A DNA stretch of 64,000 bases from Centropus unirufus (taxonomy: Eukaryota > Chordata > Aves > Cuculiformes > Centropidae). Below are positions 10,791 to 23,537 of the stretch, piece after piece. A model generated the notes under the pieces. It did not search any database, was not told the origin of the DNA, and worked only from the letters and a program-made list of their open reading frames with translations. Made by a program: the position numbers and the translations under genes. The first letter of the stretch is position 1. The number at the start of each line of letters is the position of its first letter. The DNA lies in assembly GCA_013397695.1 (NCBI GenBank), contig VYZI01000422.1:101173-165172 (forward strand), given 5' to 3'.

Positions 10791-13700
10791 GTAAACCGCT
10801 GTGCTTCCACACACCGGCAAGAACTAGGGTGGCAGCCAGAAGTGAAGGATGGGGTTGGGGGACAAGACAACATAAGATAGGAAAACAAGGTTAAGAACAA
10901 AAGGAAGAGGAAGGGTTGGAACAAAATGTCTGGTTTCCATAAGAGTTTAACTGCTTAGCCCCTCTACTGCTATACTGAAGTTTCAAAAGAGTGACGTATT
11001 TTTTATCAGTGAGCAATGGCATGACAGGAGATGACACCAATATTTAACAGTGTGTAACTCTGTATAGCATGGACAGGCCTTGTTCCACTATGTGCTGAAT
11101 GAACACAGGGAGAAATAGTGCCTGTTCCAAAGAGGCTGTGTGAAAGTTATAGGAGAGAGGGAAGGGAAAAATGCATGCGCACAAGGTCAAGCGATTGAGA
11201 GAACACAGATTCCTCACTGAAAATATCAGTGCCCAGGCTTCCCCAAAGGCATTGCCTATACTTCAAACAGACAAAAGAATTGCAGCCTTATGTATGGTGG
11301 TGTGCTCTGTGACTATGTCAGCAGTTTGATGAAATAATCTCGAGTCCTCCATAAAGTGTGATAGCTGTGGTCATTGTAAAGCTGTCCTAGCCAGCAAACC
11401 AGCCAGACTAGGAGAAGGAGTAGGACAAGATGTATTGTACCCCTCTCTAGTGATGACAAGTGATCCTCCCAGGCTGAACAAGGGCTTTCCCACCAGGAAG
11501 CCTGTGCAGTAACATGTGGCTATGTGGGACTTGTTTTAACAAGACAGATGGAGCCTTCAATTCTCATATATGTTTTAATAGCTCCTCATTGTTTATATGA
11601 GAAAGTGATTTTTTCAACTGAGATCCTTTAATTTCAGGGACAGGCACTGTCAAAAGCAATAACATTTGATAAGTTATGGGCAATAACGTGAACTCAGAAC
11701 TGGGACAGTTAACTGTCTATTGAATATTAGTCAGATCAGATTTAGCAGTCCCCAAATAATGCCTTTTTTATTTTTTAAAGCAAGGCTTGTTCTGCCATAG
11801 GAAACAGGTATTTTAATAGCAAAGGAGATTGGCCAGTGGAATAAATGAAAAAGGAGAACAGTGGATTCTCCGTCTGGTCCTCGAACTACAAAAGATACAC
11901 CCCGGCCAAAAGTGCCCCATGGCTCAGAGCAGTGGAAACTGGGAACATTACAGTGTCCTGTTATAGAAGGAAAGCCAGAGAAGATTCAACTTCTGTGACT
12001 TTCTCCTCTGTAGCTCCTCTTTGTATTTGCTCTTTATATATTATATATCTCCTTAGAGTTAGAAGGCACACTAATATCTGGAGGTGGAAAATTTGAAGTT
12101 CTGATGTACAGTACTTCCTGAAGATGTATTTATGTGATGCATCCACAGAGAAGAACACTGAAGAGCTATTTACTGACACATGTCTAGGGAAGACTCTCCA
12201 ATACATAACATTACCTGTAATATGGTCATGTAATTTTGCCATCCTTTAAAGAGACAGCCATGAATGACAGTTTACAAATTGGTAATTACCAGGGACACAT
12301 CTGCTCAGGGCTTGGGAAGAGCTAAACGAGATGCTACTTGCTCAGGGGAAAAATTGTGGGTGTCAAATATGGGTGCCATTGTGTCTGGACAGGCAGAAAT
12401 ATTTCCTTATGCACTCATACTGGTCAGTTATCTGACATTTTTGATACTTCAGAAACTTTATACTTCTGAATTGCTTCATCTGGTCATCTAATGAAAGAAA
12501 AACTTTCTTAAGAAATGTTCACATGAGAAGAAGAAAGATAAAAAATATTATTAGTTGGATAAACTTCAATAGATTACTTCAAGTCTGGAAGTATCTCCCT
12601 ATATTCTGTTCTGCCATGTATTTATGTTATTCAAATATACTTTGCTTGCTAGTGCGTATGAACAGTTGGCATGTGACATTTCTAAAAGGCTGGAAATCAG
12701 CCTCTGTTTCCTCAACACTACATTTATTTTAGTCTTAGAGCATGACTTACATCTTCCAGAATCACCTGTTTTGCTACAGCTGACAACAGTTGCTTACACC
12801 AGTAAATAATAAGAGATGGTCAGTAGGAAGCTTTACTTTTTTTCAGTTTTCAATTTTGTTTACAGAAAAGTTCAGCTTAATTCAGAAGGCTGTGCTCAAT
12901 ATATTTAATTTCAAATCTGATCAGTTTTAACGTTTCTTATCATGTCCCTTAGACACACAAGAATCAGCAATGATATTTTGCTTTGAGATGGACTTCCTGA
13001 AAGCCAACGCTTTCCACATAACACCTATGATAAAGTCTTATCATTAGGGGAAACATAGTGCAGACAAATTCTTTTCCAGGGTAAAATAAGAGCATCCGGC
13101 TCCAAACATCACAAGGCAACAGACCCCAACAGATAAATCCAGTTCAACCTTCAGGTGACCATAATTGGAGTCCATGTCAGTTAAACAGTCCAAAATGAAA
13201 TACATGGACATTTTGCATTGGAAACATTTAAGAATATCTCTTCTCATGAACATTTTTCTGTTCTTCCTAATCAGAAGATAGAAAATTCAACACTTGTATT
13301 CACTGGTGAAAGAAGTTAGGAATTAGAGTTCTTTTGCTTTCAAGAGACTTACTCACTTAGGATGGCATTAGGTAGCAAACAATTTTTCAAAGATTCTTCT
13401 AGTGTGGTTTGACAATTAAAAAGATAGTATATAGCCAGGGATGGATTTAAGAGATAACACTGCAAATTAAATAAGGATCCAAGTGTCAGACCTCACTGAT
13501 AGCAAGAATGTACTGGAAAAATAAATGATGGTAATGAACACCATTCTACAAACTGCTGTGAAAGAGATGGAACCCATCATAATCCCTGAACCCTAAGGAA
13601 AATAAATGGTTTTTATTTAGAATTGATTGCACAACTTATTTAAGTAATAATCATCTGCCTTAACTTTGAAAAGGAAAAGAGGGAAAAGATACCAAAGGTA

Positions 13701-15313
13701 TATCTACTTGGCATTTGCAGGCAGTCCTGAGCCTGTTCTGCTCAGCACAGCCCATGATTATGATTATGGTGGTATGAGCCTAAGCTAACACAATCTGCAA
13801 TGAGTTGGTGTGCATCACTATGGGCTGAGCATCTCCCTCACCTTCCTCCCCAGCTATAGCCAGACAAGCATGTGAGCAGTGCACACAAGAGCACAGACCT
13901 ACCCTTAGATGGCCTAGGAGAGGCTTGGGTGCCTACACGTATGCTTTGTCCCTGTCAGATGCTGCTATGAAGGCAACTAATCAAGCCCCAGCTCTCCCCC
14001 GCGTATAGCAGGAGCTTCAGGCTCACGCTACTGGCACTGTAGTCAAGTGAATACAAGTGTCTGAACCTAGTGCTAAGACTACCAGTTCAGAAGAAACACC
14101 TGGAGCTGTTCATGCAAATAACATGTTCTAGATGTGTTCATGTAAATAAAAATCACCGGTTCAAGTGAATAAAGCAGCAGTGGGAGCTCCACTGTAACCA
14201 CTGCAGGGTTATACCCACATGCTTAGGAGCAAGATCTTGTTTAATGCGTACTAGGCTTGGCAGCACCTTTGTGGGGCTCAGGTGGTAATAAACTAATGAA
14301 AAGAAAAAATCTGAACTGAATGATGAAAACAGTAATTTCTTCCATCCTTACTCTACCTATAGCTGCTGACAGCTCAAATTCTCAGTTATCTTTGCTGGGG
14401 CCTATCTTGGTTAACCCCACTGAAATGGAAGGAGATACTAACCAAAATGATTGATGGCAGCCAAAGTTGGGCATCAGGAAGTCAAGAGGTAGAATTGTCT
14501 CATTCAAAATGCTACCTTTGCCCAGAGAGTATATGAAACATCAGGGTTTTCTTTCTGCGTTTGTTTTTTTTCTGATCACAGGGTCAAAATTTAAATATTT
14601 TATCTCTAAAATCTATGTGGTTTTAGGACTAGATTGAATAGTTACATGGCTGAATTAAGAACTACAACTTCTTATTATAGTGAAACATAAACAGATACAA
14701 GACATGAAAATAAAATCTAATAACTCAAAAAAAACCCAAATTCCTCATACCAATTATTTGGTTTTTTTGAGGCAAAACCATTGCTTTTCTTGAGTTATTG
14801 TTGAGACACTAGGACACCATTCGGCCAAGAGGCACATTCAATACTTCAAGAAAATTTTATGTGACCTCCCTGTACAGTTTCACAACTGTCCATTCTCACA
14901 CAGCTTACTTTTCAACTCTTTCCCAGTCCTTGTTCCCTCCTAGCCTCTTCAGTGTGGTGAGAGTGTGTGCATGACTCATTTCACTTTATCAAGGTCATAT
15001 TGCCATGGGGAACAGCCTTGAGGTAAAGAGAGCAGTCAGAGGTTACCAGGCAGAAGAAGGAGTGGGCAGACTACCTCAAAGTGCACTTGGTTCTCAAGGT
15101 TAATCCTTTCTGCAAAAACTGTGAGAAACTCATTTGTTTCCTCTAGCCTGTTCCTTCCCCAACCCCCTAGCCATGACTTTGAAAATTAATATTGTGTTAA
15201 TCTCAACTCACATCTCTGAATTCTGCATGTATTCTCTGTTATGTATGGTGCTTAGGTTGTATGAGCAACTTATGAGAACTGATCCAGCCAAAAGCTGTTC
15301 AGGGAGGAGAGGA
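10791..15313. other. non-coding stretch without a recognised gene
   Basis: Only short chance frames are present. An octamer-like ATGCAAAT occurs near 14113, inside an imperfect short duplication (GTTCATGCAAATAA and GTTCATGTAAATAA, about 14108-14150). No mobile element, RNA gene or convincing exon was recognised. Confidence 0.65.
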
Positions 15314-15370
15314 GGGAGAGGGAGAGGGAAAGGGAGAGGGAGAGGGAGAGGGAGAGGGAGAGGGAGAGGG
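15314..15370 (+). repeat. GGGAGA hexamer array, G-quadruplex candidate
   Basis: Ten GGG runs follow one another at a strict 6-nt period on the plus strand, separated by AGA, with a single AAA interruption at 15329-15331. The array spans about 9.5 units, and a looser AGGGAGGAGAG lead-in precedes it. The pattern G3-N3 repeated satisfies the usual G-quadruplex rule several times over. Its length is likely variable between individuals. The glycine/arginine frame translated through it is an artefact of the repeat. Confidence 0.95.
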
Positions 15371-18300
15371 AACATATTTTTTTGTGAAACAGATCCCTGG
15401 AGCATGCATTAAATCAAGGACCCATGAAAGAATTCTAGGGTCTGGGTCTGCAACCAAGTATGGTAAGACAGCTGCTGAAATCCTACCAGACTGGCTGCCA
15501 CCTAGGATGAGTGGGACAAATTGCCCATGGAAATGTCCGTATCTCTTCACAAGCCACAGAAAGAGCCTGCACAACTCTCTTAGGCTGGGAATCTACCTGT
15601 CAAGTAACTTCCCCTTGAAATTACATATAAAATTGTGGTTAATGCCAGCGACTGGATCCTGCCCAGATTCCTTGCAGGTGTACAAGTGGGAGTGGAGAGA
15701 ACTCTGCATCCTACTGTGGCTCTGTCTCTCTTCGTTGTGCTCGTTATAAATCCTGTGCACAAACTAATCATGGAGTAATACCTGGCCCACTGAGCAGTTA
15801 ATAAACTTGGAAGTTGCTGGGACTGTTGTAGTTCTTGAGAGAGTCAGATCCTTCTTGGCAGAGAACTGTACAGACTCAGGAAAATACTTCCTGCTATGCT
15901 TAATTTGCAAGCATTGGCATAAGGGTCTTTTGCTAGCAGAAGCAAGTCCATGTTTGAAGATCACTGTGCAGAGATTCAGCTAATTACTACTAGGCCTCAG
16001 CTCATGTTTCTCAATAAAAACACCCCATTCTGCAACTGAAATCACAGCTCAGCTGCTGGCAGATGTTCCTAGTACCCACAGGGTTCCATAAATCTGTGGG
16101 AATGCCTACAGTCCTCAGCCTTACACCTGCTGCCAGTGCACTGAACAACCCTGTCCTTGGTTTGTCTCCCAGCTGGATTGTTTCATGCTGGCTTGTGCAC
16201 AAACTCTCTTAAAAATGAAATGCTTTCCATTTCCAGGGAAAGTTTAGGTGTAATGATCTTCTGTTAATACAAGGCCCAGTCATGTCTAAATAGCTCATAC
16301 CTGTTTGGCTATCAGGTATTGCAGTTAAGCTCTGGTTTTAATCATCAGGAAGGTTTCCTGTTATAGTTTCACGCTTAGCTTTGAACAAAGGAACTAGGAT
16401 GCTTTGCACATGTAGTCACTTCCCACTGGGTTCTGGAAACACACATGTTTTGTCCAGCTGCATGCTCATATGGCTGCATGGAATGAGTTTTGTTCTAGTT
16501 AAAAATACTACATCAAACTGGGCCCACCTTTCCTTATCCATTTCATTGAACTGTCCACTTTTGAAGGCTGCATTTCTCATCAGTCAGGGGAAATGCACCT
16601 AAAGAAAACTTGCTTCTGCTCTACCTCTAGGATGGCATGAGAGCATATGGACTTCAACCTTTAGACTTCCAGATTTAACAGAACTATTCCTGATGTCCAG
16701 GACCTACTTCTACTGCAAAAACAATTGGCAAGATTTATTATTAGAGGCTGTATACTCTGACATTTTCCCTTTTTTTATTCATCAAAATAATAATAACAGG
16801 AAAAAAAGACCCAAAACAAAACAGCGGGGGACTGTACCCTTGGCCAGATAGGGATGGAAAGGTAAATGTGACCAGTTAGTAATCATGTAGATGGGGTTAA
16901 GGCTTCCTTGCACTGGTGAAGTAAATCAGACAAATTTATTCTGCATTTGCATTCACTTGTATGGCTGGGACATGAGTAGTGCAGACCAAAGGGAGTTACA
17001 ATAGTTGAGACATGAAAAATACACTGCCTTTTCTTGTGGTGTACCTTGCCTCTTAGCTAGGCAGACTCCTGCACTCAACTAATCTGTGTAAGAGGCGTGT
17101 ACGGAAGTGCAGCAAAATAATTTTATTTCTATTCTAAAATAAATAACTTTATTTTTATTGCAATGACGTCTATGCATACTGCAAAGGGGTTATATTAACT
17201 AGGAGAAGCAAGGAGAGAAGAAGTAGTGTATATAAGTGCTTTGTGGCTTCCTCATGATTTAGCAGAATTGCAGGGTCAGAATCTACTTGAATATCCAGGG
17301 CAAATACTGCTTGCCCTGATCAGCTGGTGGCTGATGCATTGTGAGGCAGCTTGTTGTACAAGACGTAAAAGCAGTCAGCAGCAATGGTTGCTGAGATAAT
17401 TTGAATCAGTCTCAGAGCAAGATAATGGAGGAAAAGCCATTCCCAAGAGTTTATATGACAACTAACAGTTTACCAGGGACATTTTTTGCAGTTTGAGTCT
17501 CTTCAGTCCTGTATTGCTCCCTAGTTATTCACTAGATCCAGCTGCACTCTGTTCTCTATTGTTATGGGGATAAATTGACTGCTTCATGCCAGCAGCAACT
17601 GATAGCTGTCTCTCGCAGAAGCTACTGAAGGGAGGTGTCAAGTGGGCTAGCAGCTCCTCTGGCATCTGCAGGGCAGTGGTAGTGACAAGGCATGCCCCAA
17701 ATATTGTTCCTTTTACATCCAGACATTGCTGAGGGAAATGCCAAAGCAAAGTCTGCTTTCCTCTATATTGACAGATATGTTTTGTCATAAAGAGACTCAA
17801 GGTTTTCAGGTCCTGGTCTTTGGCCATGTGACATCCCAAAGCTAGCACATACTTTGCCAGTGCAATGTCTCTGAGACACCCATTTATAAGTCAGGAGACA
17901 CAAGTTTTTCAAAGGTTTTTTTCTTACAGTGAAAATTTACTTTCTGCTAGTTTTTCCATTCCTTGTGTTGAAAATCCATTACAACTATAATGGGCACTCA
18001 GTTTAGTATGAGGCACATTTTAAATAAACCTGCAGCAAATGATGTTCATTTCCATTCCCCTTACTATGTAGAAAAAGTATATATTATTCAAAAAGCAAGT
18101 CAGCTTTCATTATCGTGACATGAATTGAAAACACAAGGGAACGTATTACTCTACCAAACCCCAGAACATAGGAAGTCAGCTCTGCAGAAGGTTGTTTTTC
18201 AGATTTTAAAGGACCAAATATTTCAGTGAAAACCTCTGGCTGGAGTTTGTCTATTTATGTAAATTCCTTTTCTTTCCCCTAGACCCTGACCCTGTTTCCT

Positions 18301-20083
18301 GAGGCTTGTGTGAGTAAAAGTCTTGCTTTTGAAAGGCTTGTCTGTGTACTCCTGCTTTCTTATTAAACATAAACCAGAGACCCTTAAAGTCAGTCTACAC
18401 CACTTCCACTTGATAGAAGATTTGTACCTAAAGACCCTTGCCTTTATCCTTAGAAATAAGTATTCCTCATATTACATGTTTTCATTAACAAATCACTTGC
18501 ATAATACTAATGCTCCCCACGTAAATCCCTATATATCATATTGCTGTGTGACTGCAGCACTCTGGGGTCTCTGACATATGAATAATAACTCCAAATTTGT
18601 CTCATGGATGCACCTTTAGGCTCAGTAAATATTGTGAATGCTTGCTGGGTATCACAGGCAAAAAGAATTCCACCGTGTACTTCCCACCAAAAGAGAGGTG
18701 CTCTCGTGCATGGAAAATCACTTTGAGCCCAGCACAGGTTTCAACCTGTCACCCTGTGCACTCAAGTGAGTGCAAGCCCTGTCCTGATACAAATAGGAAA
18801 TGAAAGATGTTGACAAAAATTTCAGCTATGTGAGTAATGATTTATGACTGGTTTTGCCCAGGCACCTCAACAATATTCATGAATAAAGCATTGGGGTCTG
18901 TGGTAGCAAATCAGTCATTAGAAAGACAACTTCAATTTGATTGTAGATTACCAAGAAAAAGAAAAGGTAAGGCCAGTCCATTTTATGAAACAACGTGTGC
19001 TTCTGTTTCCCTTCTTTAAATATGTGTGGCAACATATAAAATCTAGGTCATGTCTTTAACCACAGGCACCTGCCAGTGGCATGTTGCCAGTGCTCAGTGC
19101 TGATATCAGCAGATGGTTTATGCAGGGTTTTGGAGCACATCTCATATATTTAAATAGTTCGCTATGTGTGACTCGCACATATGTGATGTAGTTTCTCTAC
19201 TATTACAGAAGAGCATAATGTTTTTTTGTTTATTGTCGACCTGAAGGTCTTTTTGTCACTAATACAAAGTATAATATCTTTTACTGCGACCACATTTTTG
19301 GGTTGGAAACCATCACGATGTTTGAATATGAAACACACCAACATGATCCTGGAAGTTTTATGAATTTTCCCTATTCTGGACTGGTTTTATTATTTAGGGA
19401 ATCATTTACTAAATTATAATATGATAAAGAAAACAGGGCCTGTTTTAGGCAGATACTACATGATACTGAAAATGTCTTGTACAGAACTCCTGAAATATCA
19501 TGATACATCTGAAAATAAAAACAAAATTTCAAACATGAACATATGAACAAATATGAAAATCTTTGATATTATTAATGTATGCCCACCCTTGAAAATATGA
19601 CACATCTCAGACTTAAAGCCAAGTGTGTGCTGTCAAATCCTAGCATTTCTCCAGCTAGCTTGGTCCCTCCAGTTGTCCTTTCATTCCAGACATACCCATT
19701 CAGATGCTGCTTTCACAGCCTTTTAATCAAATCAACCCTTACAATCTTCCTTTCATATCACCATGCAGTCTGTCGAGTACAAGCAAGCTGATTGTACAGT
19801 GCAATTGTCCTCCTGCAATTTCTGAGCATCGCATCAGTCACATTTTTACTCTAAAAAGCTAAATCCCTTTTTCAGACCGCTATGAAGCTGAGAAAACTTT
19901 ATATAACCTGCATGTTGAGAAGGGAGCCAAAGAGGAAATTATAGAGAAGCACAGAAGCTTCTAGAAGTATCTTTCTGCTTTGACCTCTGTTTCCACCAGT
20001 TTGCAGGTGCAGAGGCTAAATAGTTCTAAAGACCAGTGGCAGGTGTAAGGAAACCTAAATACTCTGCATGTGATCCTGCACCC
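15371..20083. other. non-coding stretch without a recognised gene
   Basis: I found no recognisable coding exon, mobile element or structural RNA here. Open frames are at most about 120 codons and lie on both strands over the same DNA, as expected by chance. Several AT-rich segments (for example 17101-17170 and 19381-19560) are simple in composition but not tandemly repeated. Confidence 0.65.
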
Positions 20084-20114
20084 CACCTTTAGGAGGTGCA
20101 GACTCCTAAAGGTG
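20084..20114. repeat. perfect 12-bp hairpin with a 7-nt loop
   Basis: CACCTTTAGGAG at 20084-20095 is exactly reverse-complementary to CTCCTAAAGGTG at 20103-20114, separated by GTGCAGA. The pairing does not extend further outward. The stem is too short for a microRNA precursor. There is no T-run after it, so it is not a Pol III terminator either. Confidence 0.85.
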
Positions 20115-21659
20115 CAACTGAAAGGAGACCTTAAAGGTTTCGGCACCTAGAGCCATTTTTCCTCACTTTGAGTCCTGTTTACAAGAAAAGCACTCAGAAT
20201 GTTTTCATGTTTCTGCTTTCTACTGTTAAAATCAGTGAGTACTAGAATCCTTTTACAACCTTCTGACCTTTTTACGTGATGAATGGGAATCAAACTGGGA
20301 CAGTGACCCTCATCCCCAGCTTTGGCATTTCCTCCTTTGAGAAGCAATCCTGAATGGCTTGTTTGTCTAATGTGAGCATAAAGTATGGTGCGGTGTTATT
20401 GTGGGTTTGCACGTTGATGTGGCGAGGGTCTTAACGAGAGACCGAGGACACTAATACTGCTCTGTGGCATATTCCTGCCAAGATGTAGTCTGAAAAACAC
20501 AGATTAGAGAAATCATATGTGATGGATATGCAAAGAAGCTTTCTTAGCAATAATAAACACATGAAAACTCTCCAGCTGATGTTCTAACAAGAAAATAGTT
20601 TATGAGAAGTGTTAATAACACTGAGTGGGTGAAATCAGAGAGCCTCATAGGCAAAGCAAATTACCTGAGCGAAATAAGTGTCTGTTTTAAGCAGTTTCCA
20701 GATTATCTGAGTTTTAAAAATTAACATAAATGGCTTTTCTGACATTGGAAGAGTATCTTCTGCTTCATACCACTAACACTACTCCTTTGTATTTTTGTGA
20801 CATTTCAGTGCAATTCATAACAGAAATAAAGCAGTCACTATGTGCAATTCTGAATTGTGGTCCCTCTGAAGTTCTACTCACAATTTTATTTTCTTTTAAA
20901 GTCACTCCTTCTGACCCCAGTGGGAAATTAAGGTCTGGAGATCTTGGAATCCGTATGGTCATGACAGTGACAGAAATGTCAGTATGCTGGCTTCAGATGG
21001 GCAATGTATGGGATCAGTTGTGGAAGTGTAGGAGGGCAACCAAACCACAGGGAAGTGGAGAGGGCAGATCTGAAAGACACGGACCTGTCTTGAGATGCTC
21101 TCTGGCCGACTGTGAACTCTGGCTGCCCGGTAACCTCAGTGGAAGTATGCCAAAAGATAAATAAAAGTGAATTGTATACTCCAAGCTTATTTCAAAACAT
21201 CTCTTTCAGTGAGAGGTACCGCTCCAGAAATATTCTCAAGAAATTAGTGAGGCATACCTCTTTATTTGGTAAGCAGTTCAAGCTGCCTGACTATGCATGA
21301 GATAAAAAAAATCTCCATCTCCTCAATGTTTTTCCAGTGACCACAGCCTGGATTTCACCATACTTCACCACTGCAGGCTAATACAGCTATGTCATGTTCA
21401 ACCAAATCAGCTGTCACATCAGCTCTCCATTTTCATACAAACCACCAACAATAGTTATTTCCACTTGCATCACTCACCAGATAAATACAATTTTCCACAA
21501 ATATTTTAACACAAAGGTTGTTTCATTGAAATTAGCTAAAGGAAGCAAGTTCTGAATTCTAAATAAACATTTTCTGTCACAGAAATGGGATCCTTTTGTT
21601 TATGTAGTTCACATGTAAAGTATCTCTAACAAATAATCAAATCTGTGATTTATTTCCAG
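20115..21659. other. non-coding stretch with one 144-codon open frame
   Basis: A plus-strand frame at 20730-21164 is open for 144 codons. It has no signal peptide, domain or repeat that I recognise, and there is no Kozak-like or splice support at its start. I treat it as a chance frame. No mobile element was seen. Confidence 0.6.
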
Positions 21660-21681
21660 TATGGATGACCTATCTGACATT
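21660..21681 (+). other. microexon-like interval, 22 nt
   Basis: The order of signals is that of a real internal exon. A branch-point consensus CTCTAAC lies at 21624-21630. It is followed by about 27 nt with no intervening AG and then TTATTTCCAG ending at 21659. Next come 22 nt, and a textbook donor GTAAGT at 21682. One frame reads Met-Asp-Asp-Leu-Ser-Asp-Ile and ends on a codon boundary; another is also open. At 22 nt it is not a multiple of three, so inclusion would shift frame unless it supplies a start codon or sits in an untranslated region. I cannot name a host gene, so a chance arrangement remains quite possible. Confidence 0.22.
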
Positions 21682-23499
21682 GTAAGTTGCTTCTTTCACT
21701 GCATCCCACATGAAACGACATTAATTTAATATTTCACCTTTCTGCAACAGCTCTGTGTAGCTTTTACCAATTCAGTGTCTATGACTGGAAAGTCAGATGA
21801 TTACTTACTAGAGAAATACTAATGCTCTGTAATGCTGACTGCATTGGTAATGTTAGAGCTGTGCCCAAAGCAAGCATTGTGCATTTTTTATCGACTTAAG
21901 AATGGTAAACAAAAGATCAGATTCTATTTAAGCAGATACATTCTAGTAGTCCTCTTGATGCTCTGCCTGACCACTGCTTAACTTAATGATAAACAGACTA
22001 TTAGGTGGGTGGCTCTTAATCTCTTCTGGCAAAAGTGTTCCACTCAGTATAAATAATTAAATGCCCAAACAGGGATTTCGGTTTCACTATTTTACCTCCT
22101 AAGTGAGTGTTTTCCCAAGCTAATTTCATTTTCTTCTTGAGCAGCCCAATAGCATTTAATTATTTATGCCAAGCAGAGCAGTTTAGCTAGAGATTGCAAT
22201 AGCATGCTAGTCTATTCGTGCTCTACAGCCCAAGAGCTTCCACATGCCTCTTGGGATGGAAAGTCTATATAGTCCTGGCCCTGCCAGGGGAAGGTATAGG
22301 AGGAGTGGTCTTACTGCTTATGTAGGTTTCCCACCACTGCTCGGTTTAAGGTGACATTGAATTCCTTTTATTGTACCATAACTTTCTACACTGTGTCCCA
22401 GAGGAGAAGCAGCCAAGGTTTGTGATTCCTACTTGTGCTCAAGCACAAGCACAAGCTGTTGACAAGGATGAGTATATGCATGTGTAGATGGGGCAGCATA
22501 GGTACCCTGGTGATTTCACAGATGGAAACATGGACCCTGAGAGAACTGACTTGCTTCTATGGTTATGTGCAGACAAGCAACAGTGCAGTGGTGTAAGACA
22601 TCTATCAGACATCTAAATCCCCCTGGGGAATAGGCCCATGACTTGAAACACTTCTCGGATGTTGACTCCAGTGCATGTTTTCAGCAATGGCCCTATATCA
22701 AGAGTAACCACCCAATTTCATTAGAGTTGTTGAATGAGTTAGGTTTGGCATGACAGGCGAAGAAAGAGAAATGTTCCCCCTTCTCAAATATTACTAATCT
22801 CATTTATCTAACTTGTCACACACAAGTGTTATTACTAATATTATACTACATCAGTTTGTGCAATAGAACAAAAGTGAACAGAGATGATCCAGAAGAGAAC
22901 AGCAGCTGGCTATATAGAGCCATGCAGTACCAGCATTTCCTGCTTCCATTTAGGCTACATTTAGTAAATTTAGTAAATTTACATTTACTCCATTTAGGTA
23001 GTTTATTTTCTAATTTACTTTGTTCCCTTGTAGAGGAAGAGATCAAAAGTCAGCAGATAAAATTACCCCAGTGCTTTAATAAATTGGTGTCTTTTTTTTT
23101 TTAACATGAACATTTTCATGGCAGTTTACAAAAGGTCTCAGCCCTGGCTTTTTCTCAGTTTGGTATTAGAAGAAAGAAAAAGAAAAGAGATTTTGGTGTG
23201 GGGTAGTGTTTTTATTTTTTCCTCCTGTCCTTTTCTCTTTATATTTTATTCTCCTTTGCCTGGTTCTTGCTATCCAACCACCAGTGCAAGTCTGTTGAAT
23301 GCATCTAATTAATATGTTGCTAATAGATACTGTCTCAACACGCCCTCTCATAAAAATACCAAGATTACTAAGCAGAAACCTATAGGGCTGGATTGCAATC
23401 CACCCTGTAAACTCATGGCAAGGGAGGGAGGAAACTTTCTCAGACATCCTCCCCTTCCATTCCTGCGGAGTGGGAAGGGTAAGGAGCAGCTGCTCTGTG

Positions 23500-23537
23500 T
23501 GGGCCTGGGACAGCCGCATGGGCCTGGGACAGCTGAT
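23500..23537. repeat. 19-nt-period tandem duplication, two copies
   Basis: TGGGCCTGGGACAGC followed by C or T and G occurs at 23500 and again at 23519, with a CA junction after the first copy. The two copies differ at a single site. It is a small, GC-rich local duplication with no evident function. Confidence 0.85.

Noticed and set aside
12751..12779. Minus-strand 29-nt microexon-like interval with GTAAGT donor
   Set aside because: The acceptor side has a poor pyrimidine tract and no clear branch point. It illustrates how often decoys arise.
15134..15412. Glycine/arginine-repeat frame resembling an RGG domain
   Set aside because: It is a translation of the GGGAGA hexamer array; no conserved sequence surrounds it.
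20730..21164. 144-codon frame
   Set aside because: No recognised domain, no start or splice context; consistent with chance.
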